In this document: one piece after another, positions 23,409-32,383 of the stretch
How positions within the stretch are numbered: the stretch's first letter is position 1
Layout: each line of letters begins with the position of its first letter
Assembly: GCA_025935925.1 (NCBI GenBank)
Contig: JAICUI010000007.1
Span: 1 to 64,000, forward strand
Direction of reading: 5' to 3'
Length of the DNA: 64,000 nucleotides
Source of the DNA: Chloroflexota bacterium
Lineage (GTDB): Bacteria > Chloroflexota > Limnocylindria > Limnocylindrales > CSP1-4
Program-made: the position numbers and the translations under genes
The notes under the pieces: generated by a model
The model's input: the letters and a program-made list of their open reading frames with translations, nothing else
Databases searched by the model: none
Told to the model about the DNA's origin: nothing

Positions 23409-24644
23409 ATGCGGACGTTCGCCTCTCCCGGCGCGATGACCGTGGACTGGGAGGAGCGGGTCAACCCCGACCGGCTCCGCACGTACCGCTTCGGGCGCGC
23501 CAAGGCCGCCCTGGAGGCATCCGACCTCGGGTCGATCCTCCTGTTCGACTTCAACAACATCCGGTACGTCACGAGCACCCACATCGGCGAGTGGGCGCGC
23601 GACAAGATGACGCGCTACGCGCTCCAGACCCGCGGCGGCACGCCGCACATCTGGGACTTCGGCTCCGCGGCGAAGCACCACCGGCTGAACTGCCCCTGGC
23701 TCGCGACCGAGAACGTGCACGCCGGGATGATCGGCCTGCGCGGCGCCGTCGCGCCGGACGCCGGCCTGTTCCGCCGGGCCGCGCGCGAGATCTGCGAGAT
23801 CCTGAAGGCCGAGGGCGTCCTCGACATGCCGCTGGGTGTCGACATCGCCGAGCCGCCGATGGTCGCCGCGCTCGAGGCGGAGGGCGTCACCGTGCGCGAC
23901 GCGCAGCAGGTCATGCTCGACGCCCGCGAGGTGAAGTCGATCGACGAGATCATGCTGCTCAACACCGCCTGCTCGATGGTCGACGGCGCGTACCAGATGC
24001 TGAGCGAGCGGCTCAAGCCGGGTGTCCGGGAATCCGAGCTCGTCGCCGACGTGACGCGCTTCCTGTTCGACCTCGGGTCCGAGCACGTCGACAACATCAA
24101 CGCGGTCTCGGGCGAGCGCTGCAGCCCGCATCCGCACGTGTTCAGCGACCGGATCATCCGGCCCGGCGACCAGGCGTTCTTCGACATCATCCACACGTTC
24201 GTCGGCTACAAGACCTGCTACTACCGGACGTTCGTGGTCGGGCAGGGGACCCATGCCCAGCGCGACGCCTACAAGCGGGCGCGGGAGTGGATCGACGCCT
24301 CGATCGAGCTCATGCGGCCGGGAGTGGGCACCGACGAGGTGGCGAAGGTCTGGCCGAAGGCCGAGGAGTTCGGGTTCAGCAACGAGATGGAGTGCTTCGG
24401 GCTCCAGTTCGGCCACAGCGTCGGCCTGTTCCTCCACGAGCGGCCGATCATCAGCCGCCTCAACTCGCTCGACCACCCGGTCGAGCTCAAGGCCGGGATG
24501 GTGATCGCGCTCGAGACCTACTGCCCGGCGAAGGACGGGTACTCGGCCGCGCGCATCGAGGAGGAGGTCGTGGTCACCGACGACGGGCCGGTCGTGATCA
24601 CGAAGTTCCCGTCGGCCGAGCTGTTCGTCGCCAACTCGTACTGA
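23409..24644 (+). CDS. M24-family (creatinase/aminopeptidase P fold) protein
   Basis: A 411-residue protein with an N-terminal creatinase-like domain (SILLFDFNNIRYVTSTHIGE) and a C-terminal pita-bread domain. Metal-ligand positions: Asp in QAFFDIIHTF, His in FGHSVGLFLHE, Glu in VIALETY and Glu in ARIEEEVVV are present, but the second Asp, normally in a D-x-T-R-T context, is replaced in GYKTCYYRTF. The metal site is therefore altered relative to true dinuclear aminopeptidases; creatinase and the DMSP lyase DddP are known non-peptidase members of this fold. GGAGG lies 6 nt before the ATG. First gene of a five-gene operon. Confidence 0.85.
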   Translation: MRTFASPGAMTVDWEERVNPDRLRTYRFGRAKAALEASDLGSILLFDFNNIRYVTSTHIGEWARDKMTRYALQTRGGTPHIWDFGSAAKHHRLNCPWLATENVHAGMIGLRGAVAPDAGLFRRAAREICEILKAEGVLDMPLGVDIAEPPMVAALEAEGVTVRDAQQVMLDAREVKSIDEIMLLNTACSMVDGAYQMLSERLKPGVRESELVADVTRFLFDLGSEHVDNINAVSGERCSPHPHVFSDRIIRPGDQAFFDIIHTFVGYKTCYYRTFVVGQGTHAQRDAYKRAREWIDASIELMRPGVGTDEVAKVWPKAEEFGFSNEMECFGLQFGHSVGLFLHERPIISRLNSLDHPVELKAGMVIALETYCPAKDGYSAARIEEEVVVTDDGPVVITKFPSAELFVANSY

Positions 24645-24659
24645 GGAGCCCCGCCGACC

Positions 24660-25673
24660 GTGGTCGACGCCGTCGCCGCCACTCCCGACCTCGACACCGC
24701 CCTCCGGATCTACCGGACGATGGTCGAGTGCCGCGACTTCGAGACCCGCGCGCAGGAGCTGTACTTCGAGGGGCTCGTCCGCGGCACGACGCACCTCGGC
24801 GTGGGCCAGGAGGCGGTCGCCGCCGGCGTCGCGGCGGTGATGCGGCCGGACGACTGGACGTTCTGCACCTACCGCGGCCACAACCACACGCTCGCGCGCG
24901 GGACGCCGATGGGGCCGATCCTCGCGGAGCTGTTCGGCCGCGGGACCGGGCTCCTCGGCGGCAAGGGCGGGTCGATGCACCTCACCTCGGTCGAGCACGG
25001 CGTGATGGGCAGCTACGCGATCGTCGGGGCGCACCTGCCGATCGCGCTCGGGGCGGCCTGGTCGGCCCAGTACCGCGGGACGGAGCAGGTCGCGGCGTGC
25101 TTCTTCGGCGACGGGACCACGAACATCGGCGCGTTCCACGAGGCGCTCAACATGGCCGCCGTCTGGAAGGCGCCGGTCGTGTTCGTGTGCGAGAACAACC
25201 GGTACATGGAGTACACGCCGATCGCGTCCGTGACGGCCGTCCCGCGCCCCGCGGCGGACCGCGCCGCCGCGTACGGCCTCGAGGCGATCGTCGTCGACGG
25301 CAACGACCCGGACGCCGTCTACGCGGCGGCGTCCACGGCGTTCGACCGGGCGAGGGCGGGGGAGGGGCCGTCGCTGATGGAGGCCCTGACCTACCGCCAC
25401 GGCGGCCACTCGCGGGCGGACCCCGGCAAGTACCGCCCCGACGACGAGGTGGCGGCCTGGAAGGCGCGCGACCCGATCCCGCACTACCGCGAGCGGCTCC
25501 TGGCGACCGGCGCCGACGCGGCGACGCTCGACGCGATCGAGGCCGAATCGAAGGCGAAGGTCGCCGACGCCGAGCGCTTTGCCCGTGAGGCGCCCGAGCC
25601 CGACCCGTCGGTGCTCGAGACGCAGGTCTGGGCCGACGGCGGGTCGTCGTGGCGAGGACCGGCGCATGGCTGA
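24660..25673 (+). CDS. TPP-dependent dehydrogenase E1 component, alpha subunit (acetoin/pyruvate type)
   Basis: A 337-residue E1 alpha subunit. It has GLVRGTTHLGVGQEAVAAGV, the CTYRGHNHTLARG loop, GGKGGSMHLT, and the TPP/Mg motif FFGDGTTNIGAFHEALNMAA ending VCENN. The GHNHTLARG and short N-terminus fit the acetoin dehydrogenase or 2-oxoacid E1 group. GAGGAG lies 11 nt before the GTG. E1 beta follows with an 8-nt overlap; no E2 or E3 gene is present in the window. Confidence 0.92.
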   Translation: MVDAVAATPDLDTALRIYRTMVECRDFETRAQELYFEGLVRGTTHLGVGQEAVAAGVAAVMRPDDWTFCTYRGHNHTLARGTPMGPILAELFGRGTGLLGGKGGSMHLTSVEHGVMGSYAIVGAHLPIALGAAWSAQYRGTEQVAACFFGDGTTNIGAFHEALNMAAVWKAPVVFVCENNRYMEYTPIASVTAVPRPAADRAAAYGLEAIVVDGNDPDAVYAAASTAFDRARAGEGPSLMEALTYRHGGHSRADPGKYRPDDEVAAWKARDPIPHYRERLLATGADAATLDAIEAESKAKVADAERFAREAPEPDPSVLETQVWADGGSSWRGPAHG

Positions 25674-26652
25674 GCTGACCTATCGCGCCGCGATCGCGCA
25701 CGCGATCGCACAGGAGATGGACCGCGATCCGAACGTCGTCCTGATCGGCGAGGACGTGGGCGCGGCGGGCGGCGTGTTCAAGCTCACCGAGGGCCTGTAC
25801 GAGCGGTTCGGGGGTGACCGGGTCCGCGACACGCCGATCAGCGAGCAGGCGATCGTCGGGGCCGCCATGGGGGCCGCGATGACGGGCCTCCGTCCCGTCG
25901 CCGAGCTGATGTTCAGCGACTTCTTCGCCGTGACCTGGGACATGGTGGCGAACCAGATCGCGAAGTCGCGCTACATGACCGACGGGCAGGTCACGATCCC
26001 GCTCGTGCTGCGGACGGCCAACGGCGCCGGCCTCCGGTTCGGTGCCCAGCACAGCCAGAGCATCGAGAGCTGGGCGATGGCGATCCCGGGCCTGAAGGTC
26101 GTCGCGCCGTCGACGCCGGCGGACGTCGTCGGGCTGATGGCGGCCGCGATCCGGGACGATGATCCGGTCATCTTCTGCGAGCACAAGGCGCTGTTCGCGG
26201 CGAAGGGCGAGGTCCCGGACGGCGAGCACGTCGTGCCGCTGGGCCGGGCGGCGATCGTCCGCGACGGCCGGGACTGCACGGTCGTCGCGCTCGCCGCGAT
26301 GGTCCCGAAGGCCGTCGCGGCGGCCGAGCGCCTCGCCGCGGATCACGGCATCGACGCGGAGGTCATCGACCTGCGGACGCTCGTCCCGCTGGACGTGGAC
26401 ACGGTGCTCGCCTCCGTCGAGAAGACGAGCCGCATCTTCACCGTCGAGGAGAACCCGAGGCTCCTCGGGTGGGGCGCCGAGATCGCCGCGATCGTCGCCG
26501 ACGAGGGGTTCTGGAGCCTCGACGCGCCGATCGGGCGGATCACGACCCCGCACATCCCGCTGCCGTCCGCATCGACGCTCGAGGACCTCGCCGTGCCGAG
26601 CGAGGACCGGATCGTGAGCGAGATCCGGCGCCGCATGGAGGCGGCCCGGTGA
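25666..26652 (+). CDS. TPP-dependent dehydrogenase E1 component, beta subunit
   Basis: A 328-residue E1 beta subunit: LTYRAAIAHAIAQEMDRDPN, VVLIGEDVGAAGGVFKLTEG, the ISEQAIVGAAMGAAMTGLRP interface, and the C-terminal transketolase domain with DLRTLVPLDVDTVLASVEKT and TVEENPRLLGWGAEI. With E1 alpha it would form the alpha2-beta2 decarboxylase that transfers the acyl/hydroxyalkyl product to a lipoyl carrier. ATG 25666 overlaps E1 alpha; the end overlaps the next gene (GTGA). Confidence 0.92.
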   Translation: MAELTYRAAIAHAIAQEMDRDPNVVLIGEDVGAAGGVFKLTEGLYERFGGDRVRDTPISEQAIVGAAMGAAMTGLRPVAELMFSDFFAVTWDMVANQIAKSRYMTDGQVTIPLVLRTANGAGLRFGAQHSQSIESWAMAIPGLKVVAPSTPADVVGLMAAAIRDDDPVIFCEHKALFAAKGEVPDGEHVVPLGRAAIVRDGRDCTVVALAAMVPKAVAAAERLAADHGIDAEVIDLRTLVPLDVDTVLASVEKTSRIFTVEENPRLLGWGAEIAAIVADEGFWSLDAPIGRITTPHIPLPSASTLEDLAVPSEDRIVSEIRRRMEAAR

Positions 26653-27566
26653 CGACGCCCGGGGCGCGGCCGATCGTCGGCATCGCTGGCACGGGACGCA
26701 TGGGCTCCGCGATGGCGCGCGCGATCCACCGCGCCGGCCTCCCGCTCGTGCTGTGGAACCGGGATCCGGCGAAGGCCGAGGAGCTGGCCGCGGAGCTCGG
26801 CACGACCACCGCGGCCACCCCGGCACGGCTGGCCGCCGCCGCGGACATCGTCCTGACGATGCTCGCCGACGACGAGGCCGTCGCCGCGGTCTACGACGGC
26901 CAGGACGGGCTGCTCGCGGGCGCGCGGCGCGGGACGGTCCTCGTCGATCTCAGCACCGTCACGCCGGCCGTCCTCGGGCGGTTCGCGGCGGACGCGCGCG
27001 CGGCGGGCGTCGGCCTCCTCGACTCGCCGGTCAGCGGCTCGACGGCGACCGCGACCTCCGGCCAGCTGACGCTCATGGTCGGCGGCGACGCCGACGACCT
27101 CGCGCGCGCCCGCCCCGCGCTCGAGCCGCTGGCGACGTCGATCTTCCACCTCGGCCCGCTCGGCACCGGCGCGGCGATGAAGCTCGCCGTGAACACGCTG
27201 ATCTTCGGGCTCAACCAGGCCGTGGCCGAGGGTCTCGTCCTCGCGGAGCGGGCGGGGATCGACCGCGTCGCCGCGTACCAGGTGCTCGCGGCGAGCGCGG
27301 CCGGCGCCCCGTACCTCGGCTACAAGAAGGCCGCGTTCCTCGATCCCGAGGCGACGCCGGTCGCGTTCTCGCTCGACCTCGCCGCGAAGGACCTGCGGCT
27401 CATCGCGGCGCTCGCGGCATCCGTCGGGCTGTCGCTCCCCCAGGCCGACACCAACCTCGAGGTGATCCGGCGCGCGTCGTCGGACGGGCGGGGCGGCAAC
27501 GACTTCGCGACCGTCGCCGGCGAGCTGCGCGGTCTGACGGCCCACAGCCAGGAGGGTGTCCGCTAG
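26649..27566 (+). CDS. NAD(P)-dependent beta-hydroxyacid dehydrogenase (HIBADH family)
   Basis: A 305-residue dehydrogenase: dinucleotide-binding GIAGTGRMGSAMARAIHRAG, LVLWNRDPAKAEEL, VLVDLSTVTP, substrate-binding LLDSPVSGSTATATSGQLTL and the catalytic Lys in GAAMKLAVNTL. Family members oxidise 3-hydroxyisobutyrate, tartronate semialdehyde, 6-phosphogluconate-like or related acids; the sequence does not fix the substrate. Coupled to E1 beta by a 4-nt overlap. Confidence 0.9.
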   Translation: MTTPGARPIVGIAGTGRMGSAMARAIHRAGLPLVLWNRDPAKAEELAAELGTTTAATPARLAAAADIVLTMLADDEAVAAVYDGQDGLLAGARRGTVLVDLSTVTPAVLGRFAADARAAGVGLLDSPVSGSTATATSGQLTLMVGGDADDLARARPALEPLATSIFHLGPLGTGAAMKLAVNTLIFGLNQAVAEGLVLAERAGIDRVAAYQVLAASAAGAPYLGYKKAAFLDPEATPVAFSLDLAAKDLRLIAALAASVGLSLPQADTNLEVIRRASSDGRGGNDFATVAGELRGLTAHSQEGVR

Positions 27567-27612
27567 CGAACCGTCTGTCCGCCACCACGACGTCCCCATG
27601 CAGGAGGCAGCC

Positions 27613-29016
27613 ATGGCCGATCGAATCCTGATCAAGAACGGCATCGTGCTCACCCAGGACGCGTCGCTGGGCGAGCTGCCACGCGCGGACGTCCTCGTCG
27701 AGGACGGCAGGATCGCGGCGGTCGGCCGGGACCTCACGGCCGATGACGCGCGGGTCATCGACGCCGACGGCGACATCGTGATCCCGGGCTTCATCGACAC
27801 CCATCGGCACACGTGGGAGACGTCGATCCGGACGTCGGCGCCCGACTACGCGCTGATCACCTACTTCGGCTCGATCCTCGACAAGTTCGCGCCCCACTAC
27901 CGGCCCGACGACGTCTATGCCGGCAACCTGTGGGGCGCGCTCGAGTGCCTCAACGCCGGCATCACGACGCTCGTGGACTGGTCGCACATCATCAACACGC
28001 CCGATCACGCCGACGCCGGGATCAAGGGCCTCCAGGAGTCGGAGATCCGGTCGGTCTACGCGTACGGGTTCGGCAACACGTCGCTCGTCGACTGGTGGTT
28101 CGGGCCCGACTACCAGGGCAGCGTCCTCACGTCCGACGGCCCGGACGCCCGACGGATCCGGAAGCAGTACTTCAGCTCCGACGACGGGCTGATCACGATG
28201 TCGCTCGCGACGCGCGGCCCGAACTTCTGCAAGCCGGAGGTCGTCCAGCACGACTGGGCGCTGGCCGACGAGCTCGGCCTCAACATCACGGTCCACGTCG
28301 CGATGGACCGTTTCGGCTACACGAAGATGCAGGTCGCGGGGCTGCGCGACATGAACCTCCTGCGCCCGAACACGACGTACATCCACGCCTCGCATCTCAC
28401 GCCCGAGGAATGGGCGCTGGTGCGCGACTCGGGCGGCAACGTGTCGTTCGCCCCCCAGATCGAGGTCCAGATGGGCCACGGCTGGGCGCCCGCCGTGACG
28501 GCCCTCGAGTACGGCGTCCCGATCGGACTGTCGTCGGACGTCGCGACGACGGCGTCGGCCGACCAGTTCACCCAGATGCACTCGATCCTCGGCTCCGAGC
28601 GCGGCCGCAAGCACCAGGAGGCCTGGGACGCGGATCTCGACGGCCTCCAGCCGTCGCCCGGGCTGATCACCTCGCGTCAGGTGCTCGAGTGGGCGACGCT
28701 CGGCGGCGCGAAGGTCGCGGGCATCGAGGACCGGACGGGGTCGATCACGCCGGGCAAGCAGGCGGACCTCGTGATCATCGACGGCAAGGCGGTCAACGTC
28801 GCGCCGATCATCGACCCGGTCGGCGCCGTCGTGTGCGCGGCGGACGTGTCGAACGTCCGGACGGTCATGGTCGCCGGGAACGTCGTGAAGGACGACTTCC
28901 GGCTGAAGGCCTCGCTCGACGCCCCGCGCCGTGCGGTCGAGGCGTCGCGCGACTACCTCGTGTCCAGGTTCGGCGATCCGGACCCGGGCTGGCTGCCGGT
29001 GAAGGCGCTGGCCTGA
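27613..29016 (+). CDS. Amidohydrolase (ATZ/TRZ, cytosine-deaminase-like superfamily)
   Basis: A 467-residue metal-dependent hydrolase with N-terminal beta-sandwich (ILIKNGIVLTQDASLGELPR), HxH metal motif in PGFIDTHRHTWE, a later His in NITVHVAMD, His in TYIHASHLTPEEW, the Asp in GLSSDVATTAS and the terminal SITPGKQADLVIID. The family deaminates or hydrolyses cyclic amides, amidines and triazines. CAGGAGG precedes ATG 27613. Last gene of the island operon, followed by a strong terminator. Confidence 0.9.
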   Translation: MADRILIKNGIVLTQDASLGELPRADVLVEDGRIAAVGRDLTADDARVIDADGDIVIPGFIDTHRHTWETSIRTSAPDYALITYFGSILDKFAPHYRPDDVYAGNLWGALECLNAGITTLVDWSHIINTPDHADAGIKGLQESEIRSVYAYGFGNTSLVDWWFGPDYQGSVLTSDGPDARRIRKQYFSSDDGLITMSLATRGPNFCKPEVVQHDWALADELGLNITVHVAMDRFGYTKMQVAGLRDMNLLRPNTTYIHASHLTPEEWALVRDSGGNVSFAPQIEVQMGHGWAPAVTALEYGVPIGLSSDVATTASADQFTQMHSILGSERGRKHQEAWDADLDGLQPSPGLITSRQVLEWATLGGAKVAGIEDRTGSITPGKQADLVIIDGKAVNVAPIIDPVGAVVCAADVSNVRTVMVAGNVVKDDFRLKASLDAPRRAVEASRDYLVSRFGDPDPGWLPVKALA

Positions 29017-29044
29017 CGCTCGCGTTCGCCACCGGAATCCAAAG

Positions 29045-29080
29045 GGCCGTCGTCCCCTCGGACGACGGCCGTTCGATGAT
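29045..29080 (+). terminator. Terminator of the catabolic operon
   Basis: An 11-bp perfect stem (29045-29055 with 29060-29070, arms GGCCGTCGTCC/GGACGACGGCC), CCTC loop, then GTTCGATGATT. Confidence 0.75.
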
Positions 29081-29385
29081 TGCCCGGGGCCGGGCGCAGT
29101 CACCGGCCCCCGTCGGATCGGCGGTCGGTTACCCGGACCGCCGGCGCAGGCCGGCGCGGGTGTCGCTCGAGATGTTGCCCGCACGGGCCCGGGTGGCAGG
29201 GTTTCCGGCGCCGCCCGATGCGTCCACGCCTGCTGTCGGCCGGCGCTGCATCTCTTCGCGCCGTTGCAGGTTGCGCCCAAGGGCCATTCGCATCGTCACC
29301 GTCGGCTGCCTCCGGGACGCCCTCCGCGGGGAGGGGATACCTCGATTATCCGCCCGGCGCGCAACCCCCCAATCGACGCAGGGGA
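29081..29385. other. Intergenic region between convergent genes, nothing identified
   Basis: No ORF with a credible start or family match. A short inverted repeat GGATA/TATCC lies near 29335-29352. It separates the amidohydrolase and the caspase-fold gene, which converge. Confidence 0.4.
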
Positions 29386-32217
29386 TTACTGCAGCGGCAG
29401 CCTGAGGGTCGAGCGGTTGAACCCGCCGGCGGTGTCCGTCGCCTTGACGACGAAGGTCATCGTCCCGGCCGTGCCGGCCTTGCGCGGCGTGACGGTCGCC
29501 GTCCAGTGACCGCCCGACTTGGTCATCGTGACGGTCCAGTCCGCGATGCCCGGCTGACGGACGACGAGCTTTGGAGTCGTGCGGATCGCCTCGGCGGACA
29601 GGGCATTCACCGTGATCGCGGAGCCGCGCTTCGCCGCCGGGGTCGAGGTCGTGACCTTGAAGGCTTCGGCCATCAGCGTCGTCGTCTGGGTGGCCGACTG
29701 GGTGCCGTTGGTCGCCGCGACGGCCACGCGGTACGTGCCCTGCGGCGCCCATGCGCCGGCGTCGGTCTTGCCGTTCCACGTCCAGCGCTGGGCGCCGGCG
29801 GGGAGCACCTTGGCGGTCATGCCCGTGCGCACCACGTCGCCGCTTGCGTCGAGGACGCGGACGGTGACCGTCGCCTGGGACTTCAGCGTCCAGGTCACGG
29901 CCGCGCTGCGCGCGAGCGTATCGGCGTCCTGCGGGTAGAACAGCGCGGGCGTCCGGGCGATCGACGCGAGCGCGGCGTACACGTCGACCTGTGAGGCGAC
30001 GGCATCCCCGGCGTTGCCGGCCGCGTCGGTCGGTCGCAGGCTGACCGTGTAGCGCGCGTCCGGGACGGCGGCGCCGGTGGCCGTCCGGCCGTCCCAGGCC
30101 ACCGAGCCGGCGCCCGCCGCGACGCGGACCGTGAACGTGCGGACGGTCCTGGCGGTGGCGTCGGTGACGGTCACGGCGAGCGAGCCGGGCTCGGATGCCG
30201 TGTACGGCAGCGCCACCGTCTCGGACGTGCCGTCGCCGTTGGGCGAGACGGTCGGCGGGGTCGTGGGCGCTGCCGGCAGCTCGACGACCGGCTTCGTGGT
30301 GTCGATCGTGAACTGCACGGTCGCCGTGCCGGCGTTGCCCGCGGCGTCCTTGGCGCGGACCGTGACGGTGTGGATCCCGTCGCCGTCGACGACCACGGGG
30401 TCGGTCCCGAGCGCGACCGCGGCCGCGCCGTCGACCCGAACGGTCTTCGTCGCGACGCCCGACGCGTTGTCCTTGATCGCCGGCTTGATCGTGACGGCGG
30501 ACCGCCACGTGCCCGCGGCCGTGCCGGCCGTGCCGCCGAGGGGCAGCGCGATCGTCGGCGCCTTCGTGTCGACCTTGAGCGCGACGGCCTTCCAGGCGCC
30601 CTTGATGCCGGCCCTGTCGATCGCGCGGTACTCGAACGTGTGCGAGCCGTTCGCCGACACGACCGCAGGCGGCGCGTAGGCGATCGACGAGCCGCCGTCC
30701 AGCCGCCACACGATCGACCGGACGCCGGACAGGGCGTCGGTCGCCGCGAGCGTGAACGACGCGGGGGACACGAGCCAGCCGTTGTCCCCGGCGGTCGCGG
30801 CCATCGATGCCTTCGCCGTCGGCGGGGTGTCGTCGATCGTGAACGAGCCGGTCCGCGAGGCGGTGCCGTTGCCCCACGGCTCCGTGGCCTTGAGCGACCA
30901 GGTGTAGACGCCGTCCGGTGCGGTCGCCCCGGTGGACAGGCTGAGGTTCCAGGTGAAGCGCGAGATCGTCCCGGTGATCGACTGCGTGCGGACGGTGGTC
31001 CCGGCCGCGTTCTTGATGACGAGCTTGGCGAGCACCGGCTCCGAGAAGCGTGCCGCGGCCACGAACCCGTCGCCGACCCCGTCGTCGTTGGGCGACAGCA
31101 GCGCACCGCTGACATCGAGGCTCCAGACGGTCACGTTGGTGCTGTCCCGCGGCTCGAGCGCGGACGCGCGCACGAAGCCCTTCGCGGTGCCGTCGATCGC
31201 CGAGACCCCGAGCACGCGCGTGCCGTCGGCGGCGGCTGCCGCCTCGGAGGTCACCCGGAGGCGCGTGCCGTCGGGCAGGACCGCGGCGGGCGTGCCGGTC
31301 GCGTCCGCGGCCGCCAAGCCGGTGCCGAACAGGTCCGCGCCGTCCGCCGCGTCCACCTCGGCCGCGCCGGGGACCGCGAAGTCGGCGGGATCCGTGTCGG
31401 TCGGGGTGGGGAGCGCGCCGGTCACCCGCGACGCCGGCAGCGACAGGTCGCCGATGAGCGAGCGGTAGAAGCCCGACGGCGCGGCGCTGTCCGGGTCGAG
31501 CTCGTACGACAGGCCCGGCGTGCGCTGCGCCGCGAACGGGCCGAGCAGGTGGCCGTGCCAGGTCGGCGAGGCACGGAAGATCTGGTCCATCGTCCGGTTC
31601 GTCGTGAACAGCTGGCGGACGTAGTTCACGACCGGATGCGCCGGGTGGCCTTCGGCGATGACCGCCCGCGCGCCGGCGCCGATGAAGCCCGCGCCGTAGT
31701 TGTCGACGCGTTCGCGCGAGTCGGCGTAGCTGCCGACCGGCAGGCCGGGCTCGGTGTTCCCGGAGGCATAGCACAGGTGGTACAGCAGCACGACGCTGTT
31801 CGGCGCGAGCCGGATGTTGTCGCGCAGGTAGTCCTCGCCGTAGTAGACGACCCTGGTCGAGTCGGCGCCGGTGCCCGGATCCAGGCCGAGGCCGTCCTTG
31901 GTCACGGTCTGGAACGGCGCGTACTGGCTCGGCCAGCCGTTGCCGTGGCCGAGATAGACGAGCACGCTCGCGCCCTGGAGGGCCGGCTTGACGCGCGCCC
32001 AGGTGGCGTTCGGCGTCTTGAGCACGACGACGTTGGAGGTCCAGCGGCGCGCCTCCGTCGCGATCTCGTCGGCGTCGGACTTGTAGTGGGCGGTGTGGTC
32101 GCCCACGGGGCCGACGATGATGACCACCTTGGCCGTCGAGGCTGCGGCGGCGGGCGCGACCGGCGCCGCGACGAGCAGCACGAGCGTGGCAAGGGCGGCG
32201 AGAAGGGCACGACGCAA
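29386..32217 (-). CDS. Secreted caspase-fold domain protein with FlgD/Ig-like repeats
   Basis: The 943-residue product begins with a signal peptide (LRRALLAALATLVLLVAAPV, then APAAAAS) from a TTG start with GGAGA about 12 nt upstream; an in-frame ATG at 32298 would bury that signal. Residues about 28-255 look like a caspase-fold (clan CD) hydrolase: hydrophobic strand VLVYLGHGNG with H91, then VVLLYHLCYASG with C149, the His-Cys spacing and context of that fold. Then an SH3-like segment (about 310-360, LRVTSEAAAAADGTRVLG ... GFVRASAL) and a long series of Ig-like units, three of FlgD_ig type (SPNDDGVGDGFV, SPNGDGTSETV, and one ending APQGTYRVAVAAT). Likely extracellular. Protease activity is inferred only from the two residues. 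Confidence 0.75.
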   Translation of the reverse strand: MRRALLAALATLVLLVAAPVAPAAAASTAKVVIIVGPVGDHTAHYKSDADEIATEARRWTSNVVVLKTPNATWARVKPALQGASVLVYLGHGNGWPSQYAPFQTVTKDGLGLDPGTGADSTRVVYYGEDYLRDNIRLAPNSVVLLYHLCYASGNTEPGLPVGSYADSRERVDNYGAGFIGAGARAVIAEGHPAHPVVNYVRQLFTTNRTMDQIFRASPTWHGHLLGPFAAQRTPGLSYELDPDSAAPSGFYRSLIGDLSLPASRVTGALPTPTDTDPADFAVPGAAEVDAADGADLFGTGLAAADATGTPAAVLPDGTRLRVTSEAAAAADGTRVLGVSAIDGTAKGFVRASALEPRDSTNVTVWSLDVSGALLSPNDDGVGDGFVAAARFSEPVLAKLVIKNAAGTTVRTQSITGTISRFTWNLSLSTGATAPDGVYTWSLKATEPWGNGTASRTGSFTIDDTPPTAKASMAATAGDNGWLVSPASFTLAATDALSGVRSIVWRLDGGSSIAYAPPAVVSANGSHTFEYRAIDRAGIKGAWKAVALKVDTKAPTIALPLGGTAGTAAGTWRSAVTIKPAIKDNASGVATKTVRVDGAAAVALGTDPVVVDGDGIHTVTVRAKDAAGNAGTATVQFTIDTTKPVVELPAAPTTPPTVSPNGDGTSETVALPYTASEPGSLAVTVTDATARTVRTFTVRVAAGAGSVAWDGRTATGAAVPDARYTVSLRPTDAAGNAGDAVASQVDVYAALASIARTPALFYPQDADTLARSAAVTWTLKSQATVTVRVLDASGDVVRTGMTAKVLPAGAQRWTWNGKTDAGAWAPQGTYRVAVAATNGTQSATQTTTLMAEAFKVTTSTPAAKRGSAITVNALSAEAIRTTPKLVVRQPGIADWTVTMTKSGGHWTATVTPRKAGTAGTMTFVVKATDTAGGFNRSTLRLPLQ

Positions 32218-32368
32218 GACGATCGGTCTCCGGTGGGACGGCGAGGCCGGGGCTGCCCGATCCTCACCCAACCGCACCACTGCCCACCACGGGCGCATGG
32301 TCCCGGCGTGACCCGGCCCGATCGTCCTGTGCCGACCGGCCCGCACAGCGGACCCGCCTCGCACGGGG

Positions 32369-32383
32369 CACCATGCGGAGATG
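32369..32383 (+). promoter_or_regulatory. -10-like element for leaderless transcript
   Basis: CACCAT (32369-32374), 6 nt, then ATG 32381. Weak hexamer but same spacing as other genes here. Confidence 0.3.

Noticed and set aside
22893-25667. A 924-codon minus-strand frame opposite the M24 and E1 alpha genes
   Set aside because: Overlaps recognised genes on both strands and shows no conserved motif.
29129-31774. A long minus-strand frame offset from the caspase-fold gene
   Set aside because: It overlaps the signal-peptide/FlgD-type gene in another frame; Arg/Gly/His-rich low complexity.
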